Shown: one piece after another, positions 44,260 to 54,105 of the stretch
Position numbering within the stretch: position 1 is the stretch's first letter
Layout: each line of letters opens with the position of its first letter
Source of the DNA: an uncultured Chitinophagaceae bacterium
GTDB lineage: Bacteria > Bacteroidota > Bacteroidia > Chitinophagales > Chitinophagaceae
NCBI GenBank assembly: GCA_937873715.1
Contig: CALMYJ010000018.1
Span: forward strand, 51,107 to 115,106
Direction: 5' to 3'
DNA: 64,000 nucleotides
Made by a program: the position numbers and the translations under genes
The notes under the pieces: model-generated
The model's input: the letters and a program-made list of their open reading frames with translations, nothing else
Databases searched by the model: none
What the model was told of the DNA's origin: nothing

Positions 44260-45582
44260 TTAGTGGAGCGATTTGGTAAATGGTAATGTTGCACCACCCT
44301 GCTTTAACAGCATATCGTTCACCCTGCCTGCATTGTCTGCAGTAAATTCCAGTACAATGCCAAACTGCCCGTTAGAAAATATAGTGGGGCTTTCGGCATC
44401 CAGTGCAAACTCCGATTGCCCGGTTGCCTGTGCATATAGTTTTCCGGCTTTGCTGGAGATGGTAATTTTTAAAGGAATTTTATCGGAGCTGTATATGCCA
44501 TTAAGTTTTTCCAGTTGGGCATCGTTGAGCTGTACTGTTTTAAATGTTGGTATGGTATAAGGCTGATTAAAATATAGCTTCAAAGCACCGTTAATAATTT
44601 CTTCAATCGAATAATTCATACCGTTACCGAGGAAGCAAATGCCTGTTTTTTTGCCCGGCAAATACAGCACTGTTGAGTTGAACCCATTAATAGCGCCGTT
44701 GTGGCCATAGCCGGTTTCACCATCAATGTTGTATTTAATGAGCCCGTATCCCATTTGTTTGGGTATGTTCAGCATGCTGTCTGTCCATTCATGGTTTAAA
44801 ATTTTACCAGTAACCAGGGCTTCGGCAAAAAGTGCAGTTTCGGCTGCTGTGGATACTATGGCCCCTGCGCCATGCGGTACACTCATATCCGTTTCTGGCA
44901 ATGCTATCCATTGCCGGTTGTTGTAAGCAAATGATATCGCTTCATGATTGGCTGTATCAATTTTGCCGCCATAACGGGTATGTGTAGCCCCGGTAATACT
45001 GTTGATTATTTCATCAAGATTTTGCTGGTAGCTTTTGCCGGTAAGCTGTGTAACCAGGTAGCCGAGTAAAATATAATTGCTGTTGCTGTATTGCTTTTTG
45101 CTGCCCGGTTCAAATACAGGTGGGTAGGCCATAATTTTTTCAATCATGGCATCCTGTGTTATAGGCTGGGTGTACCATTGCTGATAAAGACTGTCGTTGG
45201 TAATATTAAAAATACCGCTGGTATGCCCCAGCAGGTTACTGATGGTAATTTTTTCTGCATTGGGTATAAGCGGATAGTAACGCCTGAGCTTTGTAGTCAT
45301 TTTGGTTTGTCCCTGCTCCAGCAGTTTCATCATCATAGCTGCTGTATACATCTTTGTTACCGAGCCTACACGATAAACCGTATTTACAGCGGCTGGTTGC
45401 CTGCCCGGGCTGGTATAGCCTATGCCTTTGCTGTACATCAGCTTACCTTCCGAAACTATAGCCAGCGTGCCCATCGCTTTAAGGTTTGTTTCCAGTGCAG
45501 TTAAGAAGCTGTCTATTTTTTTGTTTTGTGCGGTGGATTGCAGCAGCAAAGTGCAACAACAGATTAGCAGGATATATTTCAT
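44260..45582 (-). CDS. Class C beta-lactamase-related serine hydrolase, exported
   Basis: 440 residues with a signal peptide (YILLICCCTLLLQSTAQ). The beta-lactamase/transpeptidase fold shows the SxxK motif as Ser74-Val-Thr-Lys77 (RVGSVTKMYTA) and the YxN motif Tyr165-Ser-Asn167. The third motif region reads GYGHNGAINGF. A C-terminal lipocalin-like segment (about 350-440) is common in such hydrolases. Substrates include D-amino peptides, esters or beta-lactams, and motif matches alone do not show resistance. It is periplasmic. Confidence 0.88.
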   Translation of the reverse strand: MKYILLICCCTLLLQSTAQNKKIDSFLTALETNLKAMGTLAIVSEGKLMYSKGIGYTSPGRQPAAVNTVYRVGSVTKMYTAAMMMKLLEQGQTKMTTKLRRYYPLIPNAEKITISNLLGHTSGIFNITNDSLYQQWYTQPITQDAMIEKIMAYPPVFEPGSKKQYSNSNYILLGYLVTQLTGKSYQQNLDEIINSITGATHTRYGGKIDTANHEAISFAYNNRQWIALPETDMSVPHGAGAIVSTAAETALFAEALVTGKILNHEWTDSMLNIPKQMGYGLIKYNIDGETGYGHNGAINGFNSTVLYLPGKKTGICFLGNGMNYSIEEIINGALKLYFNQPYTIPTFKTVQLNDAQLEKLNGIYSSDKIPLKITISSKAGKLYAQATGQSEFALDAESPTIFSNGQFGIVLEFTADNAGRVNDMLLKQGGATLPFTKSLH

Positions 45583-45712
45583 GTTTATATATTTATTTTA
45601 TTAAAGATTGGCCAATCTTTTCATTTATGCAGGGCAATTTATTGAAAGGCGGCTCCTGTTTATTCTGCTGTTTTATTTGATGCATCAGCTTGTTTTACTT
45701 TGTACATCTTTT

Positions 45713-46345
45713 ATGAAGCAGTTGTATATCGCAATATTATTTCTCTTTTTTAATACTTCGCTAACCATGGCACAGCAGTTATCGGGGCACTATAAGTTAA
45801 GGGGCATACAGGATATGGCCGCGGGCTTTGAATTTAAAGGGGATAGTTTTTATTTTTATTGCTACTATGGGGCTATCGACAGGTTTGCCGAAGGCACTTA
45901 CACCCAAACGGGTAATACAATTGTACTGCACAGCAGTAAAGTGTCTGGCGATGATTTTATTGTTACTAAAACAAATGCGGCAAACGGGGTTGCTTTCATT
46001 CAGGTAAAAGACCCCAATCCCTACCTGGCTGAGTACACTGTTTGCATCATTCAAAGAGGTGGTGCAACAGAGTATGTACAGGCTAACGCTAAAGGGCAGA
46101 TGCTTATTCACCAGGCTAAAGATGCAACCCTTTATCTCAAACATCAATTGTATGCTGATATTCCAATGCTGCTCAAAGCGGCCGGGGAGGCGCCTGCCGC
46201 ATATGAAGTACGGCTAAAGCCATCCCTGCAACAGGTTAGTTTCAAGGGCATCGATCTAACCATCAGCGCAGACGGATCGTTAAGATGGCTGCCGAATTAT
46301 TTTATTGATGCAGTAGGGGTGTGGTTTGAAAAAATCACTGAATAG
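45713..46345 (+). CDS. Exported protein of unknown function
   Basis: 210 residues from ATG 45713, which starts a signal peptide (QLYIAILFLFFNTSLTMAQ); the frame is open to 45608. The mature protein appears all-beta (GHYKLRGIQDM, FEFKGDSFYFYCYYG, EGTYTQTGNTIVLHS), like a small lipocalin-type or jelly-roll barrel. No family is recognised. It is divergent from the serine hydrolase. Confidence 0.6.
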   Translation: MKQLYIAILFLFFNTSLTMAQQLSGHYKLRGIQDMAAGFEFKGDSFYFYCYYGAIDRFAEGTYTQTGNTIVLHSSKVSGDDFIVTKTNAANGVAFIQVKDPNPYLAEYTVCIIQRGGATEYVQANAKGQMLIHQAKDATLYLKHQLYADIPMLLKAAGEAPAAYEVRLKPSLQQVSFKGIDLTISADGSLRWLPNYFIDAVGVWFEKITE

Positions 46346-46431
46346 AATCACTTCGTGTTTAATTCAAAGTAGTAACAACCTGTTATTGTTGGGAACTAAA
46401 CTGTATTTTTTGTTGCAGGCAGTACAGTTTT

Positions 46432-47292
46432 TTATCGCTTCAGCAACCTGCCCAGCCATAAAGCCGCATACTGCTTGGTAAAATAAATGGCTGCAAACAG
46501 GTACCACTTCCAGTTGGGGTAAAATTTTTTCATAAAGGCCGCATGGTTGCGGATAGAGGTGGTGCGGATATGTATCCATTTATCTTTACTAACGCTGCCC
46601 TTGTGTACATGCATTACTTTGGCTTCGGGTAAAAAATGAATGTTGTAGCCTAACTGCTTAAAATCCCAGCACCAGAGCACATCTTCACAATACATAAAAA
46701 AGTCGTCGGATAATTTTTGTTTCGGCAGTTGTGCAATAATGGATTTTGGAAAAAGCATAAAAGCGCCCCATACCCAATCGCAATTGGCAAAGCTTTGATG
46801 ATCGAAATAATGGTGCAGCATCAATGCTTCCCTTTTGGTTTTAGGCAGTAGTTTATACAACGGAAAAACCTCAAGCAGTTCCCATCCTATGCTGCGAAAG
46901 CGGCGGCAGTTGTACTGAATCTTCCCATCGGGGTACAGCAACTGGCAGGTAACCATGCCTGCTTCTTTGTGCTGCTGCAAATAATCGAGACAAATTTTTG
47001 GGGCATTGTTAATCAGTTCGGTATCACTGTTCAGTAATAAAAGGTATTCACCGCCTGCTGCCGCCACACCCATATTATTGCCGCCCGTAAAGCCGGTATT
47101 TACATCGCTTTTTACCAGTTTGATGAATGGGAATTTTTCAACAAATACATCAGGATTACACTCAGTGCTGGCATTATCCACGAGTATAATTTCGTACGAT
47201 ACATCCTGCAGCTTTTGCAGTATGGAGGCAATACAGTTACAGGTAAGCTGAAACGTATTGTAGTTGATGATTATGATGGATAATTGCAGCAT
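46432..47292 (-). CDS. GT2 glycosyltransferase, rhamnosyltransferase-like
   Basis: 286 residues. The GT-A fold is shown by SIIIINYNTFQLTCNCI, ILVDNAS and LLLLNSDTELI, followed by GAFMLFPKS and the acceptor-side EDVLWCWDFKQLGY. This pattern fits WbbL/rhamnosyltransferase-type enzymes that extend surface glycans. Last of four genes; its start overlaps the previous GT2 stop by one base. Confidence 0.87.
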   Translation of the reverse strand: MLQLSIIIINYNTFQLTCNCIASILQKLQDVSYEIILVDNASTECNPDVFVEKFPFIKLVKSDVNTGFTGGNNMGVAAAGGEYLLLLNSDTELINNAPKICLDYLQQHKEAGMVTCQLLYPDGKIQYNCRRFRSIGWELLEVFPLYKLLPKTKREALMLHHYFDHQSFANCDWVWGAFMLFPKSIIAQLPKQKLSDDFFMYCEDVLWCWDFKQLGYNIHFLPEAKVMHVHKGSVSKDKWIHIRTTSIRNHAAFMKKFYPNWKWYLFAAIYFTKQYAALWLGRLLKR

Positions 47293-48302
47293 CAGGCAAC
47301 CTTATAAAAATATTTTTTGTTTATTAAAAGCTTAGGCCAGTACTGCAACAGTACCCAAATGTTACCGGTATACCCGCTTACGTTATGCCAGCGGAAAAGC
47401 GCTTTTTTGCCATTGAGTATTTTGTCTGCCAGCAGGCAAACAGCAAAAAAAGGAAGCTCGGCAAAGTAGGCTCCGCTGATCACACAAAACCAAAATACGC
47501 CAAACTGTTTGCGGATACGCAGCATATTGCTAATCATTACCTGGCGGCCTTTTATATTCCACAGGTTTTTGCCGTTTTCGCTTTCATCAGTATTGTAGTA
47601 ATCGCTGCTGGTGCCGCCGCCTATATGTATTACTTTGGGCTCAGCAAATAAAACCAGCTTGCCATATTTGCGCAGGCGGGCACACCATTCTATCTCTTCA
47701 GCATACATAAAAAAGTCTTCGTCAAAAAGCCCGGCTTTATCTAATACATTTTTTTGCACCATGATGTAGGCACCTACAATCCAGTCCACTTCCACATCCT
47801 GCTGTACCTGTTGTACGCTGGGTATTTTAGTATTAAGCCTGTAGCCCAGCCAGCGCACCATGCGGCCTAAGTAGGGCAGGGGTAGCAGGGTGTTGAGGCC
47901 GCCACGTTTAAAGTGAGCGCCGCTAATTTGTGTGCTGCCATCGGTATTCAGTAATTGCACGCCGGCACCCACGGCACCGGGGTAAGCATGGAGCAGGGCA
48001 ATGGTTTTATCAATGGCTTTATCCTGTATGATGGTGTCGGAATTTAAAATCAACATATAGTTGCCTTTTGCTATACGCATACCGGCGTTGTTGGCACGGG
48101 CAAAGCCTGCATTGTAGCCCATTTCAATCCATCGTACATCCGGCCATTGGGTAAGTATTTTTTCTTTGGCACCGTCCTGCGAATCATTATCCACTACAAT
48201 TATTTCGTAGCTGCCGGCTGCGGTTGCTGCCACAATGCTGCTGATGCAGTCCATCACCAGTGCACAGCTTTTGTAGTTGATTATAATGATTGATACCTCC
48301 AT
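47292..48302 (-). CDS. GT2 glycosyltransferase, rhamnosyltransferase-like
   Basis: 336 residues. GT-A motifs are SIIIINYKSCALVMDCI, IIVVDNDSQDG, MLILNSDTIIQ and EEIEWCARLRKYG. A C-terminal region with hydrophobic stretches (VFWFCVISGAYFAELPFFAVCLL) may associate with the membrane. It resembles its downstream neighbour and probably arose by duplication. It starts 3 bases after the methyltransferase stop. Confidence 0.87.
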   Translation of the reverse strand: MEVSIIIINYKSCALVMDCISSIVAATAAGSYEIIVVDNDSQDGAKEKILTQWPDVRWIEMGYNAGFARANNAGMRIAKGNYMLILNSDTIIQDKAIDKTIALLHAYPGAVGAGVQLLNTDGSTQISGAHFKRGGLNTLLPLPYLGRMVRWLGYRLNTKIPSVQQVQQDVEVDWIVGAYIMVQKNVLDKAGLFDEDFFMYAEEIEWCARLRKYGKLVLFAEPKVIHIGGGTSSDYYNTDESENGKNLWNIKGRQVMISNMLRIRKQFGVFWFCVISGAYFAELPFFAVCLLADKILNGKKALFRWHNVSGYTGNIWVLLQYWPKLLINKKYFYKVA

Positions 48303-48305
48303 GGG

Positions 48306-49349
48306 TTAATTGTAAGCCACAATATTTACAAATGGTGAAACAAAGATGCCGTTTTTGTTTCCCAGCAAATGTATTTTTCGGTTCAGCAGTTTTGCAGCAA
48401 TATTTTTTATCCCTGATGCATAGTGTGTATCCCAGTAGCCTGCTGTATAGTTCATTTTGTAGCCTGCTGTATGAATTATCGTTTCATACTCTTTTTGCGT
48501 AAGCAGGTGTTCGCACCACACACCGGTAGTACAATCACATACATTGCTGCGCAGGAAGGGCACTGGCTGTATAGGTTTTTGCTGTACAAAATTATTTACA
48601 GCTTCTGCAAAATCAGCGGCAGCCCTGCCCCTGGTAATGTGGGCTAATTGCTGTACTGCTGCCTGGCCCAGTTGTGGTTGCAGCTTTTGTATAGCATCTA
48701 TCCGCTGCTGCCGGTAATACTGCTTTTCTGTTTTTTTATGAATATAGATATGGTACCAGCGCATTACCGGGTTGTGATAGTTGGCCGTAGTGGTACTGTA
48801 AATTACGGCAGCCGGGTTGTGCTGGTATAAGCTGCTGTAAAATTCAGGCAGGTTGTAAATATGCTCAATCACATTCCGGGACACCACAATATCGTAAGTA
48901 AAATGTTGTGCTTCGGCAAATGCTGTTACCTCCTTTACGCCGCCGGTAATAAAATCCTGCACTGGTATGCCAAGCTGCTTACACACGGCAACGGCTATGT
49001 TTTTCCATTCGGGGAAATAATCGTTGTAGCTAAAACGCTTAAAGCCCAGCATGCCACCCAGCATAAAAAGGGTGCCCAGGCCTGCACCATAATCTACCGC
49101 TGTAATACTGCCTACCGGTTTGCCGCTAAGTAGTATGGCATCGTACAGGATATGTGCACTATTCTGTATCGAAAAAAAAAGGCGGTTGCCGAGGTGATGG
49201 TTGCGGAAATAATCATGGTATTCATCACGTGCCGATACAGTGCTTTTATCCATTTGGAGGAGTGCTGCATATAATTCATTTGCCTTGTTGTTCACCAACA
49301 GCCCCAGTTCATCAGACGCAGCTAAAAACAAATGTGCCTGTTGCTTCAT
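48306..49349 (-). CDS. Class I SAM-dependent methyltransferase
   Basis: 347 residues. The SAM motif is VDYGAGLGTLFMLGG, followed by FSYNDYFPEW and the later VVSRNVIEHIYNLPEFYSSLYQH. It belongs with sugar- or polyketide-type methyltransferases, but the substrate is unknown. In this operon methylation of a surface glycan or lipid-linked sugar is plausible. Its start overlaps the YfhO stop by one base (TAATG). Confidence 0.85.
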   Translation of the reverse strand: MKQQAHLFLAASDELGLLVNNKANELYAALLQMDKSTVSARDEYHDYFRNHHLGNRLFFSIQNSAHILYDAILLSGKPVGSITAVDYGAGLGTLFMLGGMLGFKRFSYNDYFPEWKNIAVAVCKQLGIPVQDFITGGVKEVTAFAEAQHFTYDIVVSRNVIEHIYNLPEFYSSLYQHNPAAVIYSTTTANYHNPVMRWYHIYIHKKTEKQYYRQQRIDAIQKLQPQLGQAAVQQLAHITRGRAAADFAEAVNNFVQQKPIQPVPFLRSNVCDCTTGVWCEHLLTQKEYETIIHTAGYKMNYTAGYWDTHYASGIKNIAAKLLNRKIHLLGNKNGIFVSPFVNIVAYN

Positions 49350-51979
49350 TATTGTTTTGCAGTGCTGTTTTTAAAAGAATAATAAGCAAACCATAGCAGC
49401 AATGCAAACATCAGCCAGCCGCCAATCATCGAAAGGGTATAGCTTGTGTTAAATACTTTGGGTTCAAACTTAAATACAATACTGTGCTTGCCGGCTGGTA
49501 CCTCCAATGCTCTTAACACATAGTTGGCTTTGGCTACAGGTACTTTAACGCCATCGATATAAGCATTCCAGTCTTTATAAAATATTTCGCTGAATACGGC
49601 CAGGTTAGTGGCATTGCTGCTGCTTTCGTATTGTATTTCCATATTGTCGAATGATACCTGTTTAATGCTGGCCGTACTGTCGGCAGGCTGAAAAGCCACA
49701 ATGATATTTTTATATGCTGCATCTATAACGGCAGTGTCTTTGGGTTCAAAATTATCCAGTGCCTTCATTTCTTCTACCGGGCCGTTTACAAATTTTGCGC
49801 CTTTTACAAACCAGCAGTTGCCTAATGCCCCGGGGTTGGGGATAGCCATTGGCGTTTTGCCATCGGCACCTTCCTGTATAAAGTATTTTGTATTAAGCAT
49901 GTTGATAACGGGCTGGTTCATTTTACTAAGCTGGTAAGTAGCCAGGTCGTCATAAATGCCAATTTTAGCCGGGTGGTACCCTCCAATGGATTTATGAAAG
50001 TAGGAGGGTTTTGCATCCTGGAAGGGATCGCCGCCGGTGAGGCTGAATACCCGGTAATTAGGGTCTTTATCGGCCAGGATATTTTTATCCGCTTCCGATG
50101 CTGCAAATTCGTTTTGCTCATACCGGTCGGCAGTTTCAAAACTTTTTTCATTTACATAATGCATGCCCATTGGCAGCAGGTCAATCAGCACCAGCAGGGT
50201 AAGCCCTGCCGTTAGTACTGCGGCATTAATTTTTTTCCAGGCAAATAAAGCCACTATACCCAGTGCCAGCAGGGTAAACAGCAATGCCCGGAGTATATCA
50301 CTGCCCAGAAAGGCCTGCCTGTCCTGGCGGATGGCGGTAACTATACCTTTAGCGGTTTGTGTATCACCCTTGGTTTGGTACAGCAGTTCTTCGTAAATGC
50401 GGTTATCGGTTTCGGCTTCGTATTTGGCGTTTATTTCACGCAGTTTATCATTAAGGCTTTGGTCTTGTGCGGTAAATGCCTCGTTGATGGCAGCGGTACG
50501 TTTTTTATTTTCTTTGGTATAGTCAGAGCTGAAATAAATGCCGCCTGCCAATACAAACAGTGCCCCCATAGCGATGGCAGCCGGTTTTATTTTTTTAAAA
50601 GCAAGTTTGCTTTCCGTATCCAGCAGTTTATCGGCAGTAAGTACTGCCAGTATGGGAAAAAGAATTTGTGGTATCACCAGCGCCATTTCTGGTGTTCGGA
50701 ATTTGTTGTACAGCGGCAGGTGGTCGAAAAGAAAATTGTTGAGCGCTGGAAAATATTTACCCAGCGACAGTGCAATACCCACAAGGCTTGCTGTGAGTAT
50801 CCACCATTTGTGCCTGCCATCCAGCAAAAACATACCTAATACAAACAAAGCACAGATAACAGCGCCGATATAAGCCGGGCCGGAGGTAAAAGGTTTGCCA
50901 CCCCAGTACAGCCTGCCGGAAAAGTTGGCGGCAATATTGGCTGCCTGGTCTTCAGGCATATTGAGTTTTTCCTGCAGGTAAGTGGCCGTATGTGATGTTT
51001 CGGAAAGTTTTGGAAAAATATTGTACTCCCCGTCCCGTTGCGAAAAATAGCTGCCATACCCGGCAATGCCCGGAAAGATAATACTTAAGGCTTCTTTAGG
51101 TTCGTTGCTCCATTGAAAAGCATAGTCGCGGCTGAGGCCGGTAGTTTTATTTTCGCCTGCTTTGTTGCTGCTGTTTTGTTCTTTCTTTTCATCTAATATT
51201 AACTGGCCGCCCCGCTTAGAGTATTTGGCAAAATCATATACCGGGAAAATTAAAATGGCATTCATGATGAGTGCTATCCCGGCGGCTGCAGCAGCAAGGC
51301 CAATCGCTTTGCCTGCATGCGCCAGTTGTTTTTCTTTTACCCACCGGGCTATAAAAAACAGGGTCATTATACCGATGATGATAAGCACATAATAGGTTAT
51401 CTGCTGGTGGTTTTGCATCAGGTGCAGCCCGGCAAATAATGCCGTAAGGATGAAGCCGGGAATATATTTTTTATCAAAGAGCAACAGTACGCTGCCGATA
51501 AGTGCCGGTGCATAGGCCATAGCCTGCAGCTTGGTATCGTGGCCGGCTACTACCAGTATAGGGTTGTAAGTGGCATAGGCAAAAGCCAGGCTGGCAAATA
51601 TGCCGAGGTAAGGGCGTATTTTAATACAGAGGCAAAAAATATAGAAACAAATACAGCACAGGAAGAAAAAGTTGAGAGGCTTGGGCAGCCACAGTTCAAA
51701 GGCTTTGCTGATAAAACTAAATGGAGTTTTAGGCCCATCGTAAATAATATTATAAGCAGGCATACCGCTGAACATGCTGCTTATCCAAAGTGGAAATTTG
51801 CCTTTTTGTTCTTTGTATACATCGCTTTGATGGCGCATGCTTTGCACAGCAGTAACATCGCTTTGCTGCAATACCACATCCGCTTCAAGGGCAGGCTTAC
51901 AAAAAATTACGGTAACCAGCAGGAAAATAATGATGGCAACTCCATGTGGCAGCAGGCTTTTCAAATTAATTTGCTTCAT
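49349..51979 (-). CDS. YfhO-family multipass membrane protein, GT-C-like
   Basis: 876 residues. Many transmembrane helices follow a long periplasmic loop plan. Family features seen are the N-terminal helix (GVAIIIFLLVTVIFCKPAL), DVTAVQSMRHQ, the acidic loop before SSMFSGMPAYNIIYDG, and a large C-terminal extracytoplasmic beta domain (FYKDWNAYIDGVKVPV). YfhO-type proteins are thought to transfer sugars from lipid carriers to teichoic acids or glycans in Gram-positives. Here it heads the surface-glycan operon. Confidence 0.85.
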   Translation of the reverse strand: MKQINLKSLLPHGVAIIIFLLVTVIFCKPALEADVVLQQSDVTAVQSMRHQSDVYKEQKGKFPLWISSMFSGMPAYNIIYDGPKTPFSFISKAFELWLPKPLNFFFLCCICFYIFCLCIKIRPYLGIFASLAFAYATYNPILVVAGHDTKLQAMAYAPALIGSVLLLFDKKYIPGFILTALFAGLHLMQNHQQITYYVLIIIGIMTLFFIARWVKEKQLAHAGKAIGLAAAAAGIALIMNAILIFPVYDFAKYSKRGGQLILDEKKEQNSSNKAGENKTTGLSRDYAFQWSNEPKEALSIIFPGIAGYGSYFSQRDGEYNIFPKLSETSHTATYLQEKLNMPEDQAANIAANFSGRLYWGGKPFTSGPAYIGAVICALFVLGMFLLDGRHKWWILTASLVGIALSLGKYFPALNNFLFDHLPLYNKFRTPEMALVIPQILFPILAVLTADKLLDTESKLAFKKIKPAAIAMGALFVLAGGIYFSSDYTKENKKRTAAINEAFTAQDQSLNDKLREINAKYEAETDNRIYEELLYQTKGDTQTAKGIVTAIRQDRQAFLGSDILRALLFTLLALGIVALFAWKKINAAVLTAGLTLLVLIDLLPMGMHYVNEKSFETADRYEQNEFAASEADKNILADKDPNYRVFSLTGGDPFQDAKPSYFHKSIGGYHPAKIGIYDDLATYQLSKMNQPVINMLNTKYFIQEGADGKTPMAIPNPGALGNCWFVKGAKFVNGPVEEMKALDNFEPKDTAVIDAAYKNIIVAFQPADSTASIKQVSFDNMEIQYESSSNATNLAVFSEIFYKDWNAYIDGVKVPVAKANYVLRALEVPAGKHSIVFKFEPKVFNTSYTLSMIGGWLMFALLLWFAYYSFKNSTAKQ

Positions 51980-52371
51980 CAGAAAGAATCAGTTTTTGTG
52001 GCGGCAATTTAGCAGAAATATACCGGGTTTTGTGCTGGCGGTGGAAAATATTGCCAAAGGTGAACCGGCGGTTTGGCTTGTAAAATGATTGTGCCGTTCC
52101 GGCTATGTGGTGTTGGCAGGAAAATTGTATAGGAGAGACAGATTGGTACCGGGGATGCCGGTTTTTTAAATATGATACATCCGGTAACTGGAAAAGACTG
52201 CGGAAAAACTTTATAGCCATCAACCCCGGGGCATCGAAAAATAGCGGTTATTCATAAGCGGTAGTTGTTGTTGAAAAAGAAATCGATTATGCCGGCCGTT
52301 ACTTACGCTGAAAAACATTATTTTAAATCTTGAACCACAGTGCCTGTTTTAATAACCTTTTAAATTATTTG
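51980..52371. other. 392-base spacer between divergent yfhO and fibre genes
   Basis: Presumed to hold both leaders. I see no perfect TAnnTTTG box, no hairpin with T run and no credible small ORF. Confidence 0.4.
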
Positions 52372-53850
52372 ATGATGAAAAAGATTTTTACATGTATGCT
52401 AACTGTTATGTCGCTGCATGCAGTTGCACAAAGAGTTGGCATTAATGTTACCGGTGCTGCCCCTCACACATCTGCCATGCTGGATGTAGCGAGTACTAAC
52501 CGTGGGCTATTGATACCCCGTATGACACTTGCACAACGCAACGCTGTCGCCACGCCTGCTACAGGGTTACTCATTTATCAAACAGATAACACAGCCGGGT
52601 TTTATTTTTATAATGGCGTTGCCTGGCAGGGGATTAGTGGCGGTGATAATTTAGGCAATCATACGGCTACACAAAATTTAATCCTTGGGCCAAACTTCAT
52701 TTCCCGGTCCGGGACCGATAATACGGGGTTGCAATTTGATGAGTTTAATGGGTTGAGATACCGTGCCACCAATAATGAGAGTGTGTTAGGTGACCGTTTC
52801 AGGGTAGACCATAATGGTGGTTTGGTGGCACTTGGAGCACTCGGTTTTGGTACAGTTCCACAATCCGGGGCTGGGGAACGGATGATGTGGTATCCATATA
52901 AAGCGGCTTTTAGAGTGGGGGGAATATCGGGTACCGAATGGAATGATGCCAGCATTGGATTTTATTCGACAGCAACAGGTTTTAATTGTATTGCTTCGGC
53001 TTTTGGTACTTTTGCAGGGGGAGATGCCTGCAGGGCTTCAGGTGTTGATGCTTTTTCTTATGGCGCCTCTTGTACATCAAGCGGTACAGCGGGAGTTTCA
53101 ATGGGAGCCAGTTGCCTTGCCGGTGGTTTTACTGCCATCGCCATGGGTTATACAAGTCGTGCCCTTGGCCAGGGTGGGGTAGCTATAGGCTACAGGGTTT
53201 CATCTACCACCAATTATGCTGTAGGTATTGGCCACAGGGCAGTAGCCCTCCATACAGGAGCTTTGGTTTTTTCCGATGCTTCTACTACGGATAGTACATT
53301 ATCCACTGCTAACAATCAGTTTAGTGCCAGGTATGCCGGGGGATACCGTTTTTTCAGCAATGCTACACGTACGGTTGGGGTTTCTGTTGCTGCCGGTGGT
53401 AATAGCTGGGCATCTATTTCCGACTCATCGCTTAAAGAAAGGTTTGTGCCGGCCGAGCATGAGGCATTTTTAAAAAATCTTGCACAGCTTCGCCTTGGTT
53501 CCTGGAATTATATCGGCCAAAATGAGCCTTCCTTTAGACATTATGGGCCTATGGCGCAGGAAATATTTTCTGCTTATGGTAAAGATGCCTTTGGAACCAT
53601 CGGAAACAGTACCAGTTTGAATACAGCAGATATGGATGGTATTATGATGATTTTGTTGCAGGGTTTAGAAAAAAGGACGGCAGTTCTGCAGGAAAATAAT
53701 AAGCAACTGATGAACCAACTGGCTGCTATTTCTAAAGAAAATGATGCCCTCAGGGATACAGTAAGCCGGTTAGCAATGTTGGAGGAAAAAATGGTGCAGT
53801 TGCTGGCAAAAGCTGAGCCTGAAAAAAATGTTGTAACCGGAGCAGAATAA
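52372..53850 (+). CDS. Exported fibre protein with YadA-head-like repeats and S74 chaperone domain
   Basis: 492 residues from ATG 52372, just before a signal peptide (MMKKIFTCMLTVMSLHAVAQ); ATG 52375 is an equal choice. Residues about 20-110 match a common Bacteroidota fibre start (GINVTGAAPHTSAMLDVAS ... NRGLLIPRMTLAQR). About 195-300 has YadA-like repeats (SMGASCLAGGFTAIAMGYTSR). The segment ISDSSLKERFVPAE onwards is a peptidase S74 intramolecular chaperone domain, which trimerises and self-cleaves at the Ser of SDSSLKE. The C-terminal coiled coil (LEKRTAVLQENNKQLMNQL) supports a trimer. It is a surface fibre or adhesin; no phage genes are near. Confidence 0.85.
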   Translation: MMKKIFTCMLTVMSLHAVAQRVGINVTGAAPHTSAMLDVASTNRGLLIPRMTLAQRNAVATPATGLLIYQTDNTAGFYFYNGVAWQGISGGDNLGNHTATQNLILGPNFISRSGTDNTGLQFDEFNGLRYRATNNESVLGDRFRVDHNGGLVALGALGFGTVPQSGAGERMMWYPYKAAFRVGGISGTEWNDASIGFYSTATGFNCIASAFGTFAGGDACRASGVDAFSYGASCTSSGTAGVSMGASCLAGGFTAIAMGYTSRALGQGGVAIGYRVSSTTNYAVGIGHRAVALHTGALVFSDASTTDSTLSTANNQFSARYAGGYRFFSNATRTVGVSVAAGGNSWASISDSSLKERFVPAEHEAFLKNLAQLRLGSWNYIGQNEPSFRHYGPMAQEIFSAYGKDAFGTIGNSTSLNTADMDGIMMILLQGLEKRTAVLQENNKQLMNQLAAISKENDALRDTVSRLAMLEEKMVQLLAKAEPEKNVVTGAE

Positions 53851-54049
53851 ATTTTGTATAAGGTTTTTAAAAGCGCCCTTTAAATTTTATGGATGTTATT
53901 ATAAAACATTACACCTGGAGTTTAATCCATCTTTGGCTTTGTATCGATTACATTTTTTGAAGGCGTTGTTGATGGAATGCTGTACAAACTGCATTATTAA
54001 ACAATTCCGGACTGAATATACTAACTACCTGCCATTGGAGGGATGCAAT

Positions 54050-54086
54050 AAAAAGAGGCTGTCTTAAAAGTTGACAGCCTCTTTTT
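54050..54086. terminator. Bidirectional intrinsic terminator between convergent genes
   Basis: Perfect 13-bp stem AAAAGAGGCTGTC/GACAGCCTCTTTT with T runs usable on both strands. It lies between the fibre stop at 53850 and the receptor stop at 54106. Confidence 0.85.
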
Positions 54087-54105
54087 GTGATAAGCATACT
54101 TGTAA

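Noticed and set aside
44260..45582. Beta-lactam resistance gene
   Set aside because: Only general serine-hydrolase motifs are present and the third motif reads HNG rather than KTG; most such proteins are peptidases or esterases.
52372..53850. Prophage remnant suggested by the S74 domain
   Set aside because: The gene has a signal peptide and Bacteroidota-type fibre start, and no phage structural, integrase or lysis genes are near.
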